A stretch of 64,000 bases of DNA, from the IMG/VR virus record IMGVR_UViG_3300009788_000005, positions 1-64,000 of that record; one strand, written 5' to 3'. Made by a program: the position numbers and the translations under genes. Of the stretch, positions 58,526-64,000 are shown one piece after another. This DNA comes from a virus. Every line of letters starts with the position of its first letter. Position 1 is the stretch's first letter. Under the pieces are notes generated by a model. That model was not told the DNA's origin and did not search any database. It saw nothing but the letters and a program-made list of their open reading frames with translations.

Positions 58526-59171
58526 CCTTATTAATACGCTTATCCCTATAAACTCTCATAGTACCTATAGCTAATTCATGTACTGCATTATTTCTTAAAT
58601 CCGAGCTATGCCCTGGTACGTGACATACATTTATCAAATAATGCTTATCTGTTTTTTTAATCTCCCATACCTTATTCCACAGCTCTTTATGCTCTATCAC
58701 CCCCCCATCAGATTTCTCCCAATCCTTAAAATACCATGACACCAAATAAGAATTATAGGCATTAACTACATATAAAGAATCACACATTATTCTTAGCATA
58801 GTATTAGGCTTATACCTTTTATGCCAACATAATACCCTATATAATCCTAATGCTTCTGTCTTACCTGTTTTCCACCCCTCCAAAGCCTCAGCCTCCTCAT
58901 ATATACATTCCCTTCCTTGACCTATATAAACCCTAAGCCCATAAGCCCCAAATATTCTTCCTTCATGCTCCTCATAATTACTATTTAATATGTGGCTACT
59001 ACCATCTGTATAAGCAACACATATTACAGGAGTAGCCGGTTTCTCCTTAAACCTAATTGCCGGATGTACTATCCTTTTAGGTAAGGGTATATCCCCAGGA
59101 AAATCTACATCCTCTTCTCTCCTGGGTCTATCAGGATCTACCCACAACTTTTTAGTATCTCCTTCATTCAT
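58521..59171 (-). CDS. RNase HI-like nuclease
   Basis: 216 residues, the RNase H fold in residues 48-205. Asp56 in AYTDGSS, Glu106 in KTEALGLY and Asp131 in MCDSLYVVN correspond to the first three catalytic acids. The fourth, usually Asp in 'NExxDELA', is His198 (NNAVHELA). Residues 1-45 are an acidic extension. Probably removes RNA primers from Okazaki fragments alongside PolA. It lies apart from the replication module, at the edge of the tail genes. Confidence 0.8.
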   Translation of the reverse strand: MNEGDTKKLWVDPDRPRREEDVDFPGDIPLPKRIVHPAIRFKEKPATPVICVAYTDGSSHILNSNYEEHEGRIFGAYGLRVYIGQGRECIYEEAEALEGWKTGKTEALGLYRVLCWHKRYKPNTMLRIMCDSLYVVNAYNSYLVSWYFKDWEKSDGGVIEHKELWNKVWEIKKTDKHYLINVCHVPGHSSDLRNNAVHELAIGTMRVYRDKRINKV

Positions 59172-59442
59172 TAGATTCTGAATTTTTTAGTACTTCCTGT
59201 AATGTAGGATTTATAAATTCAGTAGATAATTTAGTAGGGTATATAGATTCCCCGTATGTTATGGTAGCTACATATATCTTCCCCGTAAACAAAAACTTAA
59301 TCCTCTTCCAAAGCCCCATACTCCAACATATAACTACCCCTTTTTCTATTGTAGCGATATCTTTAAAAGCGGGTACAGGTTTCATACCTACTTTACCCGC
59401 ACCATATACCGTATTTTGCTGCTTAAATTTTATCGGTTTCAT
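59164..59442 (-). CDS. hypothetical protein
   Basis: 92 residues, predicted beta barrel or small fold (VVICWSMGLWKRIKFLFTG). Not recognised. The region before its ATG contains GGGTGTAAAATTATTAACATG, which keeps only the left half of the palindrome. Confidence 0.5.
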   Translation of the reverse strand: MKPIKFKQQNTVYGAGKVGMKPVPAFKDIATIEKGVVICWSMGLWKRIKFLFTGKIYVATITYGESIYPTKLSTEFINPTLQEVLKNSESNE

Positions 59443-59516
59443 GTTAATAATTTTACACCCTAAAAATACAAAAAATGTACCGAGCTACAATATCACCATA
59501 ACCGATAAATAAAATA

Positions 59517-60194
59517 CTAACCATTAACAAATATCTTTCCTACACTACTTACATAAACCTCCTTAAATACAGGAATAGAATATATCAAATTAAAATATAA
59601 CTTCTTCCTAAAACACTGCTCATAAGTATCTGACATTATACGTCCTATATCCCCGTATTCTTTTTGTCGTATCCCTACCCATATAGCAGCCTGTATATCC
59701 CTTGGATAAGCATCTATGCATATACAATAATTACGTATGCTGTATTCTATCTCAGAGTATTGTTTATCTGACACCGAAAAATATTCTTTACCCTTATAAA
59801 TTCGAGGTTTTAATCCAAAAGCTTTAGCAATCCACATATCTACTACTACAGCCTGCTCATCTCCAAACATAGCCCTCCTAAAAGATTCTATTTTTCTACC
59901 TCCTAACTCTTCAAAATTAACCGCTCTTACTACCTGAGGTACCATAGCAGGTAAGAAATCAGGATCATCATTTTCCCCTAAAATATTTACCCCCTCCTGA
60001 ATCCTCCTTAGTACTTTCAAAGTTAATGTTACATTGCTTTGTATAGTTGATCTCTGACTAGTAGCGGCTAACAACCAAATAACTATTACCCAATCATCCC
60101 CAAATAATTTCTTAATAAATTTCAAATTAGATTCATACCAACTTTTATGGTTAGACCCTAATTTAATATACTCCTTTATATCTCGCGTAATCAT
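59517..60194 (-). CDS. HhH-GPD-like / DUF7178-type protein
   Basis: 225 residues. LLAATSQRSTIQSNVTLTLK, GRKIESFRRAMFGDEQAVV and VVDMWIAKAFG, then DIQAAIWVGI, follow the layout of phage proteins related to helix-hairpin-helix glycosylases: an N-terminal helix, a 'GRKxxSFRxAMFG' hairpin and an Asp in the VDxW position. Family membership is from memory and unproven; enzyme activity cannot be claimed. Palindrome copy 31 is 1 nt upstream. Confidence 0.55.
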   Translation of the reverse strand: MITRDIKEYIKLGSNHKSWYESNLKFIKKLFGDDWVIVIWLLAATSQRSTIQSNVTLTLKVLRRIQEGVNILGENDDPDFLPAMVPQVVRAVNFEELGGRKIESFRRAMFGDEQAVVVDMWIAKAFGLKPRIYKGKEYFSVSDKQYSEIEYSIRNYCICIDAYPRDIQAAIWVGIRQKEYGDIGRIMSDTYEQCFRKKLYFNLIYSIPVFKEVYVSSVGKIFVNG

Positions 60195-60195
60195 T

Positions 60196-60210
60196 TGTAA
60201 AAATTTTACA
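60196..60210 (-). repeat. palindrome copy 31, start-proximal
   Basis: One nucleotide upstream of the ATG at 60194, the closest of all copies. Confidence 0.9.
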
Positions 60211-60899
60211 CATAGTAAGTAAATAATTTCTCTAGCCTATGATCATAATTTTCACCTTTTTTATTTATAGTGGTTTGATGATTTATTTCTCTAACACACT
60301 CAAAATCTTCAGGAGCATTATACTCAGATACATAAACTCTATGCCCTTCCTTAGCTCTTTCCCTACACCATACCCAAAAAGATTTATGATCAAAAGGATA
60401 TGCATAACCTAAAACACCCTCATAGGGTTTATCACAATAAATAATACTATTAGAGGGTATGACCAACCCTCTATAATCTCCCGCATAAAATTGTACTCCT
60501 TCTAAATTGTTTGCTTGTCTTAATAAATTATCTCTACCCTCCCTGGAATAATTTCTACGATCATCCTTAGCATAACCTCCCCACCACTTACCCCCGAAGG
60601 AGCATAAAAAAACCTACAAATCCTACTAGATGATTAAGGTAATTACCCTTATTACTTTTAATAGAGTAGTACTCCCCTCTAGAAACATCTGTAGGGGGTA
60701 CCCAACCATCTCTAACAGCTATAAGTAAAGCTATAAGGTACATATGATTATCATTACCTATCCTATTCCCCGTAACCTTATCGATCATATTAGCACCTCC
60801 TACAAAAGGCTCTACATAATATTGATTGTGTCTACGACCTAATAAAATTATCCGTAATAACTCTTTAGCTAATCTGTTCTTACTCCCTACGTACTTCAT
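60206..60899 (-). pseudogene. Dam-like N6-adenine methyltransferase, frameshifted
   Basis: The start (MKYVGSKNRLAKELL, EPFVGGANMID) and the end (VIPSNSIIYCDKPYEGVLG) together form a D12-class methyltransferase: motif X, motif I and a DKPY variant of motif IV (DPPY). The first frame (60588-60899) ends in MLLRG shortly after a T7 run (60606-60612). Removing one T joins it to a second frame (CSFGGKWWGGYAKDDRR...) that continues to the stop at 60206. As written the gene cannot make a full enzyme. Mutation, sequencing error in the homopolymer, or recoding are possible. Confidence 0.8.
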
Positions 60900-61126
60900 A
60901 TATCTGTAAAATTTTTACACATCTCTTCAATTTCTCCCCACTCTCTCAACTCTTCCGAAAATATTTCCCCTGCCTGTTGTAGGGTTATTAACCCCTCATC
61001 AAAAGCCCTCTTAAAATCCTCCTCACTCAATTCATCATCCTCTTTACGTGCATAGTAACAGCACTCCTTAGCAGCATCTTTAATAGATGCTATAACTAAT
61101 TCTAATAAATCATAATCAGATCTCAT
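60896..61126 (-). CDS. hypothetical acidic protein
   Basis: 76 residues, acidic and helical (DDELSEEDFKRAFDEGLI). Its last residues (CKNFTDI) are encoded by palindrome copy 32, and its stop overlaps the methyltransferase start (ATGA). Function unknown. Confidence 0.55.
   Translation of the reverse strand: MRSDYDLLELVIASIKDAAKECCYYARKEDDELSEEDFKRAFDEGLITLQQAGEIFSEELREWGEIEEMCKNFTDI
60905..60919 (-). repeat. palindrome copy 32, start-proximal, inside an upstream gene
   Basis: Five nucleotides upstream of the methyltransferase ATG at 60899 but within the coding end of gene 60896-61126. Confidence 0.9.
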
Positions 61127-61133
61127 ACCTACT

Positions 61134-61148
61134 TGTAAAATTTTTACA
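61134..61148 (-). repeat. palindrome copy 33, start-proximal
   Basis: Seven nucleotides upstream of the ATG at 61126. Confidence 0.9.
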
Positions 61149-61242
61149 CATCCTTATTAATCTCAATGTACACATAAACAACCCCTCCAACAAGACTAAT
61201 GCCGGCCCAGGCATGTTACCAGAATAAGAAGTTACAAAGTAT

Positions 61243-62046
61243 TTACCGTAATGGTTTAGATCTAACCCCTACTAGATAAGACTCTACTAACTGTAACTCA
61301 TTACATTCCTGGTAAGCATAGCAATCTCTATCATGATGCCAAATAAGATTTACACCTTCTTTAATAGATTTTATATACTTAACCTCTGAATCAGTATACC
61401 TAGTTAAAGTAAATACCTGATTCATTTTAATAAATCCATACTGTAGTAACAGGGTCCTGAAGTAACTACCAGACATAATACTAAGTCCAAACCACTCTCC
61501 TACTTTTCGGGCTGATAAAGGTCTTTGCTTGATTGCTCCAGTTTTAGCAGTCTTTCCCTTTATCCTATCCTTATAGGATTGTACTTTATAACTATAGATT
61601 AGTCTAGCATATACACAACCCGCTTTAAGAGTCGTTACAGAAGTTAATAAGCATGGATTTAGTTTAGCCGTTTGTATCCTGGTTCTATCTTTACCTCCGC
61701 ATAACTTACTTATCTTCTTCCATCCTCTTACAAACCCCTCAGTAATCCACCCCATCCTAATCAACTTTTTTAAATGACTATTAGCAGTTTGCCTGGTATA
61801 TGATAAACTATCTGATAACTCTGTAGTAGTTACTTCATACCTCCCATCCCCCGCTACAGTACAGTAGTATTTTAAATACAGAAAGGTCCTCAGTAGTGAT
61901 ACCTGCCCTGATCCTATTATATAGGTAATAACCGGCAGAGGGATATTAATAGTATGACTTAACCCGAACTTATTAGACTTAGTAATAGCCTCCTTTACGG
62001 GTAAAGGGATACACTCAGTAACTACAGTTTCAAAGTTAGATATCAT
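61243..62046 (-). CDS. winged-helix DNA-binding protein
   Basis: 267 residues from the ATG at 62046. A winged-helix domain is clear near residues 65-120: LRTFLYLKYYCTVAG, then YEVTTTELSDSLSYTRQTANSHLKKLIRMGWI (helix-turn-helix with recognition helix) and a wing. The rest is basic with a Cys/Arg-rich middle (KLCGGKDRTRIQT). Candidate phage transcription regulator, perhaps also a replication initiator. The gene is preceded by a structured region (62108-62162) unlike any other in the window. Confidence 0.6.
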   Translation of the reverse strand: MISNFETVVTECIPLPVKEAITKSNKFGLSHTINIPLPVITYIIGSGQVSLLRTFLYLKYYCTVAGDGRYEVTTTELSDSLSYTRQTANSHLKKLIRMGWITEGFVRGWKKISKLCGGKDRTRIQTAKLNPCLLTSVTTLKAGCVYARLIYSYKVQSYKDRIKGKTAKTGAIKQRPLSARKVGEWFGLSIMSGSYFRTLLLQYGFIKMNQVFTLTRYTDSEVKYIKSIKEGVNLIWHHDRDCYAYQECNELQLVESYLVGVRSKPLR

Positions 62047-62107
62047 ACTCTCAAGGGACCTAGCAAAGGTATCATACAGAGTATGAATTACAAACACTCC
62101 AAAACCA

Positions 62108-62162
62108 GTAAGGAGAGACAACTAAGAGTATGGCTATTAAGCTCTCTTGTGTCTCTCCTTAC
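62108..62162. repeat. long hairpin before the winged-helix gene
   Basis: GTAAGGAGAGACA (62108-62120) pairs perfectly with TGTCTCTCCTTAC (62150-62162); the loop contains further AAGAG/CTCTT complementarity, and CTAAGAG-type repeats recur nearby (62122, 62168, 62212). Could be a structured leader, a terminator of gene 62234-62893, an operator or part of a replication origin. Confidence 0.6.
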
Positions 62163-62233
62163 ATTATCTAAGAGTAAACGATACCTACATATCACCCCAC
62201 CTTTTCAGGCTCTTAGACGATACAAAAATAATA

Positions 62234-62893
62234 TTACTCCTCCTCTTCCTGTACTACTTGTATTGATCCGTTATCTTCTTTAACCTTTACCTCAAATCTG
62301 CCTGCTTCAGGATGTAGTATCTTGGAGTATATAGGTATTCTTTCGTCCCCGGTAACCAAATTATAAATAAACATATCATCCCTAGTATTAGGATTTTTTA
62401 ATATAAGATCTCTCAAAATCTTATCTACGTTAACTTTAGTATAAGACATAACATGATCAAAGGCCATAGTTTGCTTAGGAAAGAATCCTATTTTCTGGCC
62501 TGGAGGGGTAGATATAAAATATATCTGAGTAGGATTATTAGCCTGCCCCCTACATATCGCCCATTGAGCCGTTATATCTAAATCCTTAGTATTGGTCTTA
62601 ATTCCGAACATAGCCTGGGTAAAACTATTCCCTTGATTCATTAAAGATATAGACCTAGAGAACTGATTACACATCTGAGTTAACTGACCTTTTTCAGTAT
62701 TAAACTTAGCCCATACATTCACAAACTCTTTCCCTAACCCTCCTTCCTCTATAGACATATTTTTATTTTTAAGATCCTTCTCCCTCTCCTCATATTTCTT
62801 ATATACCTTAGTTACATTATCAGATAGCTCTACAAGTATCTGTAGTCTATCCTTATGATTGTCTGGCTTTAATTTGTACTCAAGTGTTACCAT
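62234..62893 (-). CDS. hypothetical protein
   Basis: 219 residues, not recognised. Helical N-terminus (VTKVYKKYEEREKDLKN) then a beta-rich part (QIYFISTPPGQKIGFF) and acidic tail (IQVVQEEEE). It ends 70 nt before the hairpin at 62108-62162. Confidence 0.5.
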   Translation of the reverse strand: MVTLEYKLKPDNHKDRLQILVELSDNVTKVYKKYEEREKDLKNKNMSIEEGGLGKEFVNVWAKFNTEKGQLTQMCNQFSRSISLMNQGNSFTQAMFGIKTNTKDLDITAQWAICRGQANNPTQIYFISTPPGQKIGFFPKQTMAFDHVMSYTKVNVDKILRDLILKNPNTRDDMFIYNLVTGDERIPIYSKILHPEAGRFEVKVKEDNGSIQVVQEEEE

Positions 62894-62904
62894 GTTTTTA
62901 TCAA

Positions 62905-63468
62905 TTAAAAATTATTTTTAATAAGTTGTGAATCGTCTAAGTTAGTTTTTTCTTTTATAATCCTCAACAGTATAACTTCTGTTGCAGTTTGTGCTACTTC
63001 AACTACCTCAACAGGTAACACAAAATTATCCCTATCATCATACCCCTCAACAAGTCTATAATTTTGCTGTCTTTTTATATTGAATTTCTTAGTACTTATC
63101 ATGAGATTGTCCAATCTATAGGACTTGTTAGGGTCTATTCTATCTATCTCATAATCACACGTCCTATTACCTATTTTATTATTAGACCCACTTAATACAT
63201 TCTTCTTCTTCAATTCCCACTTATCAGGATATAGTACTGACCAAAAATATACAAATTGTAAAAAAGTTAATTCGTAAGATATTCCTCTTCTCTTAGCATT
63301 CTGTTTATGGTATCTATAACAGTATTTGAGAGGATATCTACATTTATAATTACGACTCTTACATTTTGAACATAACCCAGCTTTACCATAATAAGGCTTA
63401 CCTGTACAATACAAAGCAATACAAATCCCTTTCTTAGGATTCTTCTTTAAAGGGATTGCATACACCAT
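62905..63468 (-). CDS. zinc-finger HNH-like protein
   Basis: 187 residues from the ATG at 63468. A Cys-rich N-terminus (CIALYCTGKPYYGKAGLC, CSKCKSRNYKCRYPLKYC) is followed by a core with CDYEIDRIDPNKSYRLDNL, which matches the 'xHIDRxxPxxxYxxxNL' block of HNH/homing-type endonucleases, with Glu in the place of the usual His. Likely a homing endonuclease relative or a DNA-binding regulator. The frame extends to 63510 with an earlier Met overlapping the upstream gene. Confidence 0.6.
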   Translation of the reverse strand: MVYAIPLKKNPKKGICIALYCTGKPYYGKAGLCSKCKSRNYKCRYPLKYCYRYHKQNAKRRGISYELTFLQFVYFWSVLYPDKWELKKKNVLSGSNNKIGNRTCDYEIDRIDPNKSYRLDNLMISTKKFNIKRQQNYRLVEGYDDRDNFVLPVEVVEVAQTATEVILLRIIKEKTNLDDSQLIKNNF

Positions 63469-63766
63469 GATTACGCTTATATACTGTATCCTTATCTCCC
63501 TGCCCCCCATAACGTACTACCAACTTCTCCTTAACCATCCAACTTACCAGCCCTTTAAGATATGTATTCATACTAGGTATCTTACCCTCTTCCAAATATA
63601 ACTCCAATATAAGACTATCCAGCATATCCTTAAAAGTCATATACGTCTGATACTTATAAAAAGGTCTATCGAACGAGGCTAATATTATAGCAGTGCGTTT
63701 GGCCCTCTTACTTGAATGCTTAAGTGTTACCGGTATTTTTATATTTCCGTTTATATCCTTATTCAT
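63434..63766 (-). CDS. hypothetical basic protein
   Basis: 110 residues, basic (TLKHSSKRAKRTAIILA) with helical middle. ATGA overlap with the upstream gene. Not recognised. Confidence 0.5.
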   Translation of the reverse strand: MNKDINGNIKIPVTLKHSSKRAKRTAIILASFDRPFYKYQTYMTFKDMLDSLILELYLEEGKIPSMNTYLKGLVSWMVKEKLVVRYGGQGDKDTVYKRNHGVCNPFKEES

Positions 63767-64000
63767 GATCCCTCAATATACAAAATCTTATCAAAATATT
63801 CCCAATCAAATTTACGCCACTCATCTATAGTATGATCATAAAAACTCTGGATCCCGACTATACCTTTCATGGGTACAGTATAATTAGGGTCTTTTGACAA
63901 CGCATCACGCTCTACAAGTATCTCCTGCTTAGTTGATCCTATAGCGAACCTAGGTAACCCAGTACTCTTTTTTATAAATACAAAAGCAACCTTACCTGCA
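63763..64000 (-). CDS. hypothetical protein, cut by window edge
   Basis: The last 78 residues of a gene entering from the right (AGKVAFVFIKKSTG... FDKILYIEGS). Stop TGA overlaps the start of gene 63434-63766. Not recognised; the N-terminus lies outside the window. Confidence 0.6.
   Translation of the reverse strand, partial: AGKVAFVFIKKSTGLPRFAIGSTKQEILVERDALSKDPNYTVPMKGIVGIQSFYDHTIDEWRKFDWEYFDKILYIEGS

Noticed and set aside
481-61148. The dispersed palindrome as a CRISPR array or transposon end.
   Set aside because: Copies are hundreds to thousands of bases apart, irregularly spaced and without spacers, target duplications or transposase genes.
61149-61242. A small membrane protein frame ending HAWAGISLVGG...NKDV.
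   Set aside because: There is a stop directly before it and no usable start codon; the other frames give equally arbitrary peptides.
36903-64000. An integrase, lysogeny repressor or attachment site.
   Set aside because: No tyrosine or serine recombinase or direct-repeat attachment core was seen, so a temperate lifestyle cannot be supported from this window.

Overview
The window is a 64 kb piece of a tailed double-stranded DNA phage (Caudoviricetes; a long tail is implied by a 1,618-residue tape measure protein). The host is almost certainly a member of the Bacteroidota: several gene starts carry the TAnnTTTG -7 box typical of that phylum, two of them with a TTG exactly 20 nt upstream, and one gene encodes a signal peptide plus a C-terminal type IX secretion (T9SS) sorting domain. 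The DNA is AT-rich. All genes except one (18494-18943) lie on the minus strand, so the map is read right to left. Neither end is natural: a coding region is cut at 64000 and the large terminase is not in the window.

From right to left: 64000-58521 holds small genes, an HNH-like protein, a winged-helix protein with a structured intergenic region in front of it, a Dam-type methyltransferase broken by a frameshift, a HhH-like protein and an RNase H. 58507-37484 is the virion module: a probable tail-assembly chaperone with a -1 frameshift extension, a gp10-like completion protein, large tail or baseplate proteins, the T9SS-targeted secreted protein, the tape measure, an S49 protease fused to a scaffold, the major capsid protein, small head proteins and the portal. 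36903-15483 is the replication and recombination module: DnaB-like helicase, ParB-like protein, DNA methyltransferase, primase, SF2 helicase, family A polymerase, a possible ssDNA-binding protein, an SbcD-SbcC fusion, an HNH protein, a RusA-like resolvase and a Dda-like helicase. 15480-1 is an accessory region of about 35 small genes, many with Cys pairs, plus an HNH nuclease, a SLOG-fold protein, a cupin and a three-HTH protein resembling small terminases.

The most striking feature is a 15-bp palindrome, TGTAAAA-N-TTTTACA, found 33 times (31 with exact arms). Twenty-two copies lie 1-28 nt upstream of a start codon, usually with a conserved GGTG flank on the coding side. Seven others, plus one shared copy, lie 37-62 bp upstream of a -7 box. 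This looks like a genome-wide control element of the phage. The window holds three candidate DNA-binding proteins (ParB-like, winged-helix, triple-HTH) but does not show which, if any, recognises it. A second theme is a set of genes whose -7 box lies exactly 3 nt from the ATG, which predicts leaderless mRNAs.

Many start codons were moved downstream of the longest open frame because the palindrome, when translated by accident, gives spurious N-termini containing CKIFT or CKNFT. Three small genes too short for routine ORF calling were added (4480-4599, 36289-36438, 55641-55811), as was a zinc-ribbon gene (8305-8472).
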